Assembly (NCBI GenBank): GCA_905212215.1
Contig: CAJMDR010000055.1
Span: 1 to 9,056 of the forward strand
From: an uncultured Porphyromonadaceae bacterium
GTDB taxonomy: Bacteria > Bacteroidota > Bacteroidia > Bacteroidales > Muribaculaceae
Direction of reading: 5' to 3'
Length of the DNA: 9,056 nt
Shown: positions 1 through 7,013 of the stretch, one piece after another
Layout: every line of letters starts with the position of its first letter
Position numbering within the stretch: position 1 is the first letter of the stretch
The notes under the pieces: model-generated
Database searches by the model: none
What the model saw: the letters and a program-made list of their open reading frames with translations, nothing else
What the model was told of the DNA's origin: nothing
Position numbers and translations under genes: made by a program

Positions 1-1
1 G

Positions 2-676
2 GCCACCCAGTTTGAGGATGGCAGTGCTTACCATCAGTATCAGCCGCTGACCAAAAAGGGAAACCGCGACATCGGCACTGGCTTCAACGACGACCCGCTG
101 TGGCTCATCGCCGGCGCTGCCGCCTACCTGCGGGAGACCGGAGACTGGAGCATCCTGGATGAGCAGGTGCCGTTCGATAATGACGAGTCCAAGGCCCAGC
201 CGCTGCTGGAACATCTGCGCCGCAGCTTCAACTTCACCGTTACGCACCTTGGCCCCCACGGCCTGCCGCTCATCGGCCGCGCCGACTGGAATGACTGCCT
301 GAACCTGAACTGCTTCTCCGAGCACCCGGGTGAGAGCTTCCAGATCACCGGCCCCAGCGAGGGTCCTGTGGCCGAAAGCGTTTTCATTGCCGGTATGTTC
401 GTCAAGTACGGCCACGAATACGCCCAACTGTGCGACCATCTGAATCTGACCGAAGAAGCCGCTGCCGCCCGACAGACCCTCAAGGAAATTGAAGGTACCC
501 AGCTCGGCGACCGTATCTCGCTCGACCCCAAAGTGCGGACCCGCATACTCACCATCGTCTATGGCGATGAGGATGAGCCGCTGTCCAAAGAGGTCATTGC
601 CAAGAAGAAAGTGGTCTATTCAAAGACCATCGACACACTTGACGTTGACCAGATCAATCTCAATATTCTCTCCTGA
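2..676 (+). CDS. Partial GH94 cellobiose/cellodextrin phosphorylase fused in frame to an unrelated C-terminal tail
   Basis: The open frame enters from the left edge and stops at TGA 674-676, giving 224 visible codons with no start. Codons from 2 to about 496 read as the (alpha/alpha)6 catalytic region of a glycoside hydrolase family 94 phosphorylase. The sequence shows [17 protein letters not shown], then [12 protein letters not shown], then [14 protein letters not shown] (ADWND at 281-295). In this family the Asp of that motif is the general acid for phosphorolysis of beta-1,4-glucosides to glucose 1-phosphate. Family members are about 800 residues long and continue with a HGWDGEWFLRAYD-like segment; that segment is absent. 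The frame instead switches to a charged tail of about 60 residues (about 497-673, ending [11 protein letters not shown]) that I do not recognise. The GH94 part is GC-rich and Firmicutes-like in flavour, unlike the tra genes. The product is almost certainly not a working phosphorylase. The GH94 call is sure; the nature of the fusion is not. Confidence 0.8.
   Translation, partial: ATQFEDGSAYHQYQPLTKKGNRDIGTGFNDDPLWLIAGAAAYLRETGDWSILDEQVPFDNDESKAQPLLEHLRRSFNFTVTHLGPHGLPLIGRADWNDCLNLNCFSEHPGESFQITGPSEGPVAESVFIAGMFVKYGHEYAQLCDHLNLTEEAAAARQTLKEIEGTQLGDRISLDPKVRTRILTIVYGDEDEPLSKEVIAKKKVVYSKTIDTLDVDQINLNILS
470..510. other. Probable chimeric junction between GH94 gene and tra operon
   Basis: GH94 similarity fades after the helix [14 protein letters not shown] (about 451-492), and the next residues ([11 protein letters not shown]) do not continue the family fold. 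The join is in frame, which happens by chance about one time in three if no stop is met. CTnDOT-type tra genes lie deep inside the element, so an ordinary integration end is not expected here. I see no direct repeat or integrase site at the join. It may be a metagenomic assembly chimera, or a real deletion or recombination. The exact base cannot be fixed without a homologue of the tail. Confidence 0.55.
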
Positions 677-700
677 TTTATTAACGAAACCGAATTGCTT

Positions 701-1054
701 ATGATAAAATTTCTCAATAAAGTGTATAACCGTGTTGTCGCGTGGATGAACGCGCCTCACATGCGCCGTCCTATGGCCGCAATGCTCCTGCTTACCGCTG
801 CAATCCAGATGTGGGCGGCCGGTGATGGAATGTCGGGTATCAATCAGGCCACCAGTATGATAAGTGGATATTTCGACCCCGGAACGAAACTTATCTATGC
901 CATCGGCGCAATCGTGGGTCTTATCGGCGGCGTCAAAGTGTATGGAAAATTTTCTTCCGGCGACCCCGATACCAGCAAGACAGCCGCGTCATGGTTCGGT
1001 GCATGTATCTTCCTCATTGTAGCCGCCACCATTCTCCGCTCATTCTTCCTCTGA
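701..1054 (+). CDS. traE: TraE, DUF4134 conjugative transposon membrane protein
   Basis: The 117-residue product matches the short TraE/DUF4134 family of Bacteroidales conjugative elements in size and layout. A basic, amphipathic N-terminus is followed by a hydrophobic segment (about residues 25-41) ending near AAGDG, which may be a cleaved or anchoring signal. Two membrane segments follow at about 63-80 (a glycine-rich IGAIVGLIGG core) and 97-115. This layout resembles VirB2-type pilin subunits, and TraE is generally viewed as a small inner-membrane or pilin-like part of the type IV secretion channel; that role is family-based inference. ATG 701 is chosen over the in-frame TTG at 695 because it begins MIKFLNKVYNR and Bacteroidales prefer ATG. 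No strong Shine-Dalgarno is visible, as is usual in this phylum. The stop abuts the traF start with no spacer. Confidence 0.9.
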   Translation: MIKFLNKVYNRVVAWMNAPHMRRPMAAMLLLTAAIQMWAAGDGMSGINQATSMISGYFDPGTKLIYAIGAIVGLIGGVKVYGKFSSGDPDTSKTAASWFGACIFLIVAATILRSFFL

Positions 1055-1372
1055 ATGTCTCAATACGCGATAAACAAGGGTATTGGCAGGACGGTGGAAT
1101 ATAAAGGGCTGAAAGCCCAGTATCTTTTCATCTTCGCCGGAGGTCTTATCGCAGATTTTGTATTGTTCATAATCCTGTATATGTGCGGTTTTCCGCAATG
1201 GTTCTGTATTGGGTTCGGCGCCGTCAGCGCATCTTTTCTGGTATGGTACACTTTTCATCTGAACGGGAAATACGGTCAATACGGTCTTATGAAACTGACC
1301 TCGGTAAAGTATCGCCCAAGATATATCATTAACCGTCGCCGGCTCAACCGTATAATTCGACATCGCCTATGA
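1055..1372 (+). CDS. traF: TraF, DUF4133 conjugative transposon membrane protein
   Basis: The 105-residue product fits TraF/DUF4133, the VirB3-like partner found between traE and traG in CTnDOT-type elements. It has a short conserved-type N-terminus (INKGIGRTVEYKGLKAQYLF). Two adjacent membrane segments follow at about residues 24-45 and 49-66, then a basic C-terminus (YRPRYIINRRRLNRIIRHRL) likely to face the cytoplasm. VirB3-like proteins sit in the inner membrane and associate with the VirB4 ATPase, here TraG. Translation is probably coupled on both sides: ATG 1055 directly follows the traE TGA, and the end overlaps the traG start as ATGA (1369-1372). The assignment is secure from length, topology and position. 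Confidence 0.9.
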   Translation: MSQYAINKGIGRTVEYKGLKAQYLFIFAGGLIADFVLFIILYMCGFPQWFCIGFGAVSASFLVWYTFHLNGKYGQYGLMKLTSVKYRPRYIINRRRLNRIIRHRL

Positions 1373-3396
1373 AGAATACCCTAAAAGCCACAACGCTGGA
1401 ATCCAAGTTACCGCTCCTTGCCGTAGAACACGGTTGCATCATAAGTAAGGATGCAGACATTACGGTTGCTTTCGAGGTTACTCTTCCAGAATTGTTCACC
1501 GTCACTTCGCAGGAGTACGAGGCTATGCACGGGGCATGGTGCAAGGCAATCAAGGTTTTGCCGCATTTCTCGATCGTTCATAAGCAGGATTGGTTTGTCA
1601 GTGAGACCTATAAGCCGGAATTGCAGAAGGATGACCTCTCTTTTCTTGACAGGTCATTTGAACGCCACTTCAACGAGAGAGCATACCTGTCCCACAGATG
1701 CTATCTTTTTCTGACCAAGACAACGAAAGAAAGGACACGTCAGCAGAGCAACTTTTCTACACTATGCCGTGGGCGTATAACTCCGAAGGAACTCAATCAC
1801 GAAATGATTGTCAAGTTCATGGAAAGTGTCGAGCAGTTTGAAAGAATTATTAATGACACCGGCTATATCAAGCTGCGTTGTCTGTCGGATGAGAATCTGG
1901 TCGGAACAGATACATCATCCGGTCTGATTGAGAAATATATGTCGCTCTCAATGGAGGATGTTACCTGCTTAGAGGACATCGACCTCTCTGCACAACAGAT
2001 GCGTATTGGCGACAAGATGCTCTGTCTGCATACTCTCTCAGACACCGATGACCTTCCGGCTAAGGTTAGTACAGATAACCGTTACGAGCGGTTATCGACT
2101 GACCGCTCGGATTGTAGATTGAGCTTTGCCTCTCCTGTCGGGTTGCTCTTGCCCTGCAACCATATTTACAATCAGTATATCCTGATTGATGACCATGACG
2201 AAAATCTGGCGAAGTTCGAGAAGACAGCCCGCAACATGAACAGTCTTTCACGGTATAGCCGGAGTAATGCCATCAACAGGGAGTGGATTGACCGCTATCT
2301 CAATGAGGCTCATTCCTATGGACTGACCTCAGTCAGGGCCCATTTCAATGTTATGGCGTGGAGCGATGACATCGAGGAACTGCGACGCATCAAGAATGAT
2401 GTCGGTGGTCAGTTGGCGACAATGGGCTGTATGCCCCGTCACAACACCATCGACTGCCCGACACTGTTCTGGTCGGCAATGCCCGGAAATGAGGCTGATT
2501 TTCCTGCCGAAGAAAGTTTCTATACTTTCATCGAACCTGCCGCTTGTTTCTTCATCGCTGAGACAAATTATCGGAGTAGCCTTTCGCCATTCGGTATAAA
2601 AATGGTTGACCGCCTTACAGGTAAACCGATTCATCTTGACATATCGGATGAACCGATGAAGCGTGGCATCACTACCAACCGTAACAAATTCATTCTCGGT
2701 CCGTCAGGTAGCGGAAAGTCATTCTTCACAAACCACCTTGTGCGTCAATATTATGAACAGAATACCCATATTCTGTTGATTGACACCGGTAATTCGTATG
2801 AAGGACTCTGCAATCTTATTCATAACAAGACACATGGAGAAGATGGAATCTACTACACCTATACCGAAGATAAGCCAATATCTTTCAATCCCTTCTACAC
2901 CGATGACGGTGTATTTGATGTAGAGAAGAAGGACTCAATCAAGACGCTGCTCCTGACGCTCTGGAAGTCTGAGTACGACAGAGTGACCAAAACGGAGAGT
3001 GGAGAGCTTGGCTCGGCATTATCTATGTTCCTCGAAAAAATGGAGAAGGATAAAAATATAGTGCCATGTTTCAACTCGTTCTATGAGTTTATGCGCGATG
3101 ATTACCGTGCAGAAATGGCACAGCGTCCTATCCCCATTTACAAACAGGATTTCGACATCGACAACTTTCTCACGACCTTGCGCCAGTATTACTACGGCGG
3201 ACGTTTCGACTTCCTCCTTAACTCAAAGGAGAACATCGACCTGCTCAAAAAGCGTTTCGTTGTGTTTGAAGTGGATTCGATAAAAGAGAACAAGGAACTC
3301 TTCCCTATCGTGACTATCATCATAATGGAGGCGTTCATCAACAAGATGCGCCGCCTCAAAGGTATCCGCAAAATGATAGTAGTGGAAGAAGCGTGG
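1369..3396 (+). CDS. traG: TraG exon 1: VirB4-type conjugation ATPase, N-terminal 676 residues up to Walker B
   Basis: This encodes the N-terminal four-fifths of the TraG/VirB4 ATPase, which powers assembly of and transport through the conjugative type IV secretion channel at the inner membrane. Residues 1 to about 400 form the VirB4-like N-terminal region. The Walker A motif GPSGSGKS is at residues 444-451, followed by HILLIDTGNSYEGLC. The Walker B stretch IVVEEAW is at residues 670-676. In homologues this is followed directly by KA(L/I)..ANMAEY, which here lies 2.4 kb downstream at 5820. Without splicing the frame reads CTG then TGA (3397-3402), giving a 677-residue protein that lacks the C-terminal lobe. 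Joining 1369-3396 to 5820-6281 gives 829 residues, close to the usual TraG size. The start overlaps the traF stop (ATGA), indicating translational coupling. Confidence 0.93.
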
Positions 3397-4002
3397 CTGT
3401 GACATGTAAGTCTTGTATACGATTGTTTAACTTCATCCCAAGAGAGGGAGAATGATTAAACCTGCTGTTCCGTCAGCAGTAGCCTATGGGGACGTGCGAT
3501 ATTAAGCAATGAACTCGTGCGATAACAGAACCAACAACGAAGCCCTTCCGAAAGGAGAAGCTTGAAGCGTGAGTGGAGAGCAACTGCCGTTAGTATCGAA
3601 TGGCATGGGAGCCAGGCTGAATGGTATGAATAATGTAATGTGAACCGTTGATAAACGTCGTCACTTCGAAGGAGCTGCTAATGATACTGGGCTCTAACCC
3701 AAAAGGGACGCAGTCGGATAACCTTCTCCATGCTAAGGTTACACGGACATAACGACTGCCGGCGGATAGACGGATTCTAACCCATTCATTTGTCGTATAC
3801 AAGAAACATGGTAAACCCGTACTTCTCCTGCAATTTGCAGGTAAGTGGACCGTAAGTGAAACCGAATGGAGTGCGGGCAGAGGAATTCGGAAAAAGCGAA
3901 TGCCGTTCTGTAATGGAACGGATAGAGGTTGAAACATCACCTCGCACGAAAGTGGGCAGACTTCCGAATGGTGGACGTTTTACAAGATAACTTTTAGAAC
4001 TT
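3397..4002 (+). ncRNA. Group II intron 5' RNA region (domains I-III and start of IV)
   Basis: This stretch of about 600 bases has no credible gene on either strand and reads as structured intron RNA. Visible hairpins include CTGCTG/CAGCAG (3462-3467 with 3474-3479), AACCTT/AAGGTT (3720-3725 with 3735-3740, holding the EBS1 loop), CCTGC/GCAGG (3827-3831 with 3837-3841) and CCGTTC/GAACGG (3903-3908 with 3916-3921). The segment around 3700-3770 (GGGACGCAGTCGGATAACC... then ACGACTGCCGG) has the look of the conserved domain I core that carries EBS1. Domain borders cannot be assigned reliably by eye. Confidence 0.75.
3726..3734 (+). other. Putative EBS1 loop of the intron
   Basis: The nine-base loop CTCCATGCT is closed by the stem AACCTT/AAGGTT. 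Its seven bases CCATGCT pair with the exon bases AGCGTGG at 3390-3396 in all seven positions, with one U-G wobble. The two loop bases before them cannot pair with the next two bases after the exon (CT). This places the 5' splice site after 3396. No equally good EBS2-IBS2 pairing was found. Confidence 0.6.
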
Positions 4003-5697
4003 ATGAAAGAAGAAAAGCAAATGGACGAGCCTAAAAACTCGTGTGCGTCTTCTGACCAAAAGACGCACCCTTGGGACAGCATTGACTGGAACAAGTGCGA
4101 AAGAATGGTTAGTAAGCTACAAGCGCGTATTGTAAAAGCTCAGAAGGAAGGTAAGTTCGGCAAGGTGAAAGCCCTGCAATGGACACTTACCCACTCGTTT
4201 TACGCCAAAGCCTTGGCTGTAAGACGTGTTACTTCAAACAGTGGCAGTAAGACTGCTGGTGTAGACAAGGTCAAATGGTCTACTCCCAATGCCAAATACA
4301 AGGCAATCAGCGAACTGAAACGAAGAGGTTACAAACCTCAGCCGTTAAGAAGGGTAAATATTGAGAAGAGTAACGGCAAGTTACGCCCCCTCGGTATCCC
4401 TACGATGAAGGACAGGGCGATGCAGGCTCTTTATCTGCTCGCACTTGAACCAGTTTCAGAAACAACCGCCGATTCTCATTCCTATGGATTCAGAAAGGAA
4501 CGCAGTACAAAAGATGCGATGCAACATTGTTTTGCCGCCCTTTGTAAGAGAGGGCATGCGCCTGAATGGATTCTTGAAGGAGACATCAAAGGCTGCTTCG
4601 ACCACATAAGCCATGACTGGCTGCTGAACAATATCCCAATGGATAAAATTATGCTGAAGAAATGGCTCAAATGTGGATTCGTGTTCAATAAACAACTGTT
4701 CCCGACAGAAGAAGGGACTCCGCAGGGTGGCATAATCTCGCCAACCCTTGCCAATATGACTCTGGACGGATTGCAGAAGTTGCTTGCCAAGAAGTATTAC
4801 CGCACTACTGTGACAACCAAAGAAGGAAAACATGGAGTAGCTCCTAAAGTGCATCTTATAAGATATGCCGATGATTTTATAATCACGGGCAAATCGAAAG
4901 AAACACTTGAGGAAATTAAACTCCTTGTAGCTGATTTTCTTAAGGAACGAGGGTTGACCTTATCCGAAGAGAAAACCAAGATAACCCACATTGACGAAGG
5001 GTTTGACTTCCTTGGTTTCAATGTCAGAAAGTACAATGGCATACTTCTTATAAAGCCGTCGAAGAAAAGTCTAAAGAAATTCATGACTAAAATTCGAGGA
5101 ATCATTGATTCCAACAAAGGCAGCAAGCAGGAATCTCTCATAAGACTTCTGAATCCCGTAATAACTGGCTGGGTAAACTATTACAAGGAATGTGTGGCCT
5201 CTGACACTTTCAAGAAGGCTGATTACTTGATATTTGAAAAGTTATGGCAATGGGCACAAAGGAGACACCCCAAGAAAGGAAAATATTGGATAGCCTCCAA
5301 GTACTTCACAAGGGTCAAAAACCGAAACTGGTGTTTCGTAGCCAACTTCAAGAAGGGCAAGACGGATGACCGCATTGCTCTGAAAAGGCTGTACGATACC
5401 AAAATCATCAGATATAGAATGGTGAAGTGTGAGGCGAATCCTTTTGACCCCGAATGGAAAGACTATTTTGAAAAGCGCAAGACTTACAAAATGCTCCAGT
5501 CTCTCAATGGCCGCAAGACATTACTTTACATGTGGGAAAGGCAAAACCACGTCTGCCCTGTCTGTGGAGAACCCATAGACAAGGAACAACCGTGGGGAAC
5601 TTCCTATAGAATTGTCAACGGCAAGAAAGTCAATTTCTTGTTGCATGACAAATGTAGAAGAAGTGAACTGCAAAAGCATAATGCTGTAACGGAATGA
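4003..5697 (+). CDS. ltrA: Group II intron-encoded reverse transcriptase/maturase (LtrA family)
   Basis: The 564-residue product assists splicing of the intron in which it lies and copies the RNA into DNA during homing. The N-terminal RT_N region begins near PWDSIDWNKCERMV (residues 23-36) and leads into GVDKVKW. Fingers and palm follow, with RPLGIPTMKDRAMQ, then SYGFRKERST, then EGDIKGCFD, then GTPQGGIISP, and the catalytic YADD at residues 288-291. The maturase (X) domain includes GWVNYYKE (about 389-396). The C-terminus keeps a zinc-type Cys/His set (C518, C521, H548, C551) of the HNH endonuclease domain. It lacks the usual HH..P.. GG..NL stretch between the two halves, so DNA cleavage may be impaired. 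ATG 4003 begins MKEEKQ; ATG 4021 is an alternative start. The stop is at 5695-5697, just before the domain IV end hairpin and domain V. Confidence 0.95.
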   Translation: MKEEKQMDEPKNSCASSDQKTHPWDSIDWNKCERMVSKLQARIVKAQKEGKFGKVKALQWTLTHSFYAKALAVRRVTSNSGSKTAGVDKVKWSTPNAKYKAISELKRRGYKPQPLRRVNIEKSNGKLRPLGIPTMKDRAMQALYLLALEPVSETTADSHSYGFRKERSTKDAMQHCFAALCKRGHAPEWILEGDIKGCFDHISHDWLLNNIPMDKIMLKKWLKCGFVFNKQLFPTEEGTPQGGIISPTLANMTLDGLQKLLAKKYYRTTVTTKEGKHGVAPKVHLIRYADDFIITGKSKETLEEIKLLVADFLKERGLTLSEEKTKITHIDEGFDFLGFNVRKYNGILLIKPSKKSLKKFMTKIRGIIDSNKGSKQESLIRLLNPVITGWVNYYKECVASDTFKKADYLIFEKLWQWAQRRHPKKGKYWIASKYFTRVKNRNWCFVANFKKGKTDDRIALKRLYDTKIIRYRMVKCEANPFDPEWKDYFEKRKTYKMLQSLNGRKTLLYMWERQNHVCPVCGEPIDKEQPWGTSYRIVNGKKVNFLLHDKCRRSELQKHNAVTE

Positions 5698-5714
5698 ATG
5701 TAACAATGAGCTGG

Positions 5715-5731
5715 CTTCTGCAAAGCAGAAG
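5715..5731 (+). other. Hairpin at the end of intron domain IV
   Basis: A seven-base-pair perfect stem CTTCTGC/GCAGAAG with an AAA loop lies between the maturase stop and domain V. It has no U-tract after it, so it is more likely the closing structure of domain IV than a transcription terminator. Confidence 0.5.
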
Positions 5732-5744
5732 TTTAACTCCGCTT

Positions 5745-5778
5745 GAGCCGTATGATTGGAAACTTTCACGTACGGTTC
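5745..5778 (+). ncRNA. Group II intron domain V (catalytic hairpin)
   Basis: This is a 34-nt hairpin. The lower helix pairs GAGCCGUA (5745-5752) with UACGGUUC (5771-5778) and contains the catalytic AGC triad at 5746-5748. A U5753-G5770 pair follows, with two unpaired bases (5768-5769) on the 3' side. The loop is GAAA (5759-5762). This is the most conserved signature of group II introns and shows that the element is in the sense orientation relative to traG. The upper helix is weaker than usual: U5756/U5765 and U5757/U5764 are mismatched. Confidence 0.9.
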
Positions 5779-5781
5779 TGA

Positions 5782-5816
5782 GGGGGGAAAGGGGCAGTAA
5801 TGCCCCTGACCTACCC
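5782..5816 (+). ncRNA. Group II intron domain VI with branch-point adenosine
   Basis: The lower stem pairs G5782-G5784 with C5814-C5816 and G5785-G5787 with U5812-C5811-C5810, leaving A5813 bulged as the probable branch point. An internal loop (AAA 5788-5790 against UGA 5807-5809) separates it from the upper stem GGGGCA/UGCCCC closed by a GUAA loop (5797-5800). A5813 is seven bases from an intron end at 5819, matching the usual 7-8 base spacing. Confidence 0.75.
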
Positions 5817-5819
5817 GGC

Positions 5820-6281
5820 AAAGCTCTATCGACCGCAAATATGGCTGAATATCTGAAGTATCTGTTTAAGACGATCAGGAAGTATTTCGGTGAGGCAGTG
5901 GTGGTTACACAGGAGGTGGATGACATCATATCGTCACCGATTGTCAAGGAGACCATCATCAACAACTCCGACTGCAAGATACTTCTCGACCAGCGGAAAT
6001 ATATGAACCGCTTCGACCAGATACAGGAGCTGCTCGGACTGACCGATAAGGAGAAGAGTCAGATTCTGTCGATAAATATGTCAAACGACCCAAGCCGCCT
6101 ATATAAAGAGGTGTGGATCGGACTTGGCGGCACACAGTCCGCCGTATATGCCACGGAGGTAAGCAGAGAAGAATATTTCTGTTACACCACCGAAGAAACC
6201 GAAAAAGTCAGGGTGCTTGACATGACTGAAAAACTTGGCGGTGACACCGAAGCCGCCATAAAACGAATTGCTAACGAATAA
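5820..6281 (+). CDS. traG: TraG exon 2: C-terminal 153 residues of the VirB4-type ATPase
   Basis: The frame resumes at AAA 5820 with KALSTANMAEYLKYLFKT, the direct continuation of the Walker B segment EEAW at the end of exon 1. It includes EAVVVTQEVDD (Q at spliced residue 707), the glutamine-bearing sensor segment typical of VirB4/FtsK-like ATPases. It then runs through IINNSDCKILLDQRKY, LSINMSNDP and GLGGTQSAVYATEV to TAA 6279-6281. These are characteristic of the C-terminal lobe of Bacteroidales TraG. No start codon of its own is expected; an ATG at 5694 in the same frame lies inside the intron and is not a credible start. Expression therefore depends on splicing. Residues 677-829 of the joined protein come from here. 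Confidence 0.92.
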   Translation, partial: KALSTANMAEYLKYLFKTIRKYFGEAVVVTQEVDDIISSPIVKETIINNSDCKILLDQRKYMNRFDQIQELLGLTDKEKSQILSINMSNDPSRLYKEVWIGLGGTQSAVYATEVSREEYFCYTTEETEKVRVLDMTEKLGGDTEAAIKRIANE

Positions 6282-6284
6282 TCT

Positions 6285-7013
6285 ATGTTTGAAAATATTT
6301 TGGAATTTCTCGAACCCGTTCTGAACGTGTTCACAGCCGTTGTAATCCTCTGTCTTGGGATTACACTTTGTGTCGGCTGTATCATACTGGCTCTTAAAGC
6401 CTGCGGCCGTTTCAATGCTTTTGTCAGGAAGAAGGGCGAAAAGACAATCAATAAATGGGCCCGTCGTACCGACAATGTTATCGTGCGTATCGGTGAACGA
6501 ATCGGTCATTCCGCAATGGGAGTCATCGGAAAGTTGAAGTCCGACATACCTGTTGACCAGCGTCCTCAGATGATTGGTGACTGGGTCAGTACGGATGGTG
6601 ACTATATGACAATCAGCGGACACAAAGGTTACTATCGGGTTAAATTCTTCGGAGGTGGTGTTCCTAAACATATTATTGACCAAGATTTTATCTTACGCGA
6701 TATTCAGGGCTGGCTGCATGATGACAATGTATATTGTGCCGAAAGCCACGACCTTCTGACACTGGGAGTGTCAACAGCAATAGATGAAATCTTCGTCCCG
6801 GAACTCAAGAGAACATATCACCGATGTGAATATGACCTCAAGTCATCAGCGGTGCGGTTCAATCTTGACGATTTTCTAATGCACAATGATGGTGAACCTC
6901 AATCCGAATTATCCGAGGGCTGCATCAAGGCCGTTAAAGAGGCATTTGCGGAAGGTGACATAAAATCCTCTGGTACCTCATTCGACGACATCGACCGCAA
7001 TATCATACAGTGA
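6285..7013 (+). CDS. Membrane-anchored protein with DUF3876-like domain (traH position)
   Basis: The 242-residue product has one strong N-terminal membrane segment (about residues 12-38). A basic, amphipathic stretch (about 41-75, KKGEKTINKWARR) follows it. A globular domain begins near residue 97 with IGDWVSTDGDYMTISGHKG, then YYRVKFFGGG, and ends near TYHRC (177-181). That pattern (GxWxSxDG, TIS, short beta-strands, terminal YHR) recalls DUF3876, a small beta-rich lipocalin-like domain found in Bacteroidales conjugative transposons; this match is from memory and moderate. The last about 60 residues are acidic and serine-rich. It lies three bases after traG and ahead of traI, where CTnDOT-type operons have traH. 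Its stop shares a base with the next start (TGATG). The function is unknown, and a role at the transfer channel is only suggested by position. Confidence 0.65.
   Translation: MFENILEFLEPVLNVFTAVVILCLGITLCVGCIILALKACGRFNAFVRKKGEKTINKWARRTDNVIVRIGERIGHSAMGVIGKLKSDIPVDQRPQMIGDWVSTDGDYMTISGHKGYYRVKFFGGGVPKHIIDQDFILRDIQGWLHDDNVYCAESHDLLTLGVSTAIDEIFVPELKRTYHRCEYDLKSSAVRFNLDDFLMHNDGEPQSELSEGCIKAVKEAFAEGDIKSSGTSFDDIDRNIIQ

Larger units (their letters stand above)
3397..5819 (+). mobile_element. Group II intron with reverse transcriptase, inserted in traG
   Basis: This is a retromobile, probably self-splicing intron in the same direction as traG. It has a structured 5' region of about 600 bases, a maturase gene in domain IV, a 34-nt domain V and a domain VI with a bulged adenosine. 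Three observations agree on the ends. Exclusion of 3397-5819 restores EEAW-KALSTANMAEY exactly. Loop bases CCATGCT (3728-3734) can pair with AGCGTGG (3390-3396), directly upstream of the 5' end, as EBS1-IBS1. The bulged A5813 is the seventh base from the 3' end. The termini themselves (CTGTGAC... and ...CCCGGC) are not the classical GUGYG...AY, so an error of a base or so is possible. The maturase type suggests a chloroplast-like IIB intron; that is inference. Confidence 0.88.

Noticed and set aside
124..555. Minus-strand frame of 143 codons opposite the GH94 fragment
   Set aside because: It is a shadow of GC-rich coding sequence; the + strand has unmistakable GH94 motifs.
3378..3384. AGTAGTG as IBS2 pairing with TGATACT in the intron (about 3680-3686)
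   Set aside because: It has one mismatch and two wobbles and sits five bases away from IBS1, so it is not better than chance.
3590..3940. Minus-strand open frame of 116 codons in the intron 5' region
   Set aside because: It overlaps intron domain I structure, has no recognisable domain and no upstream start signals; structured RNA often leaves such frames.
4456..4854. Minus-strand open frames antisense to the reverse transcriptase
   Set aside because: They mirror the codon pattern of a clear RT gene and show no family features.
5715..5731. Hairpin as an intrinsic terminator after the maturase
   Set aside because: No U-tract follows, and it directly precedes domain V, so termination here would prevent intron function.
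5694..5819. ATG at 5694 as start of a separate gene running into traG exon 2
   Set aside because: This stretch is intron domains IV-VI; the in-frame opening is fortuitous, and exon 2 needs the spliced frame.
6099..6683. Minus-strand frame of 194 codons across traG exon 2 and the next gene
   Set aside because: It spans two well-supported + strand genes and their junction, with no domain of its own.
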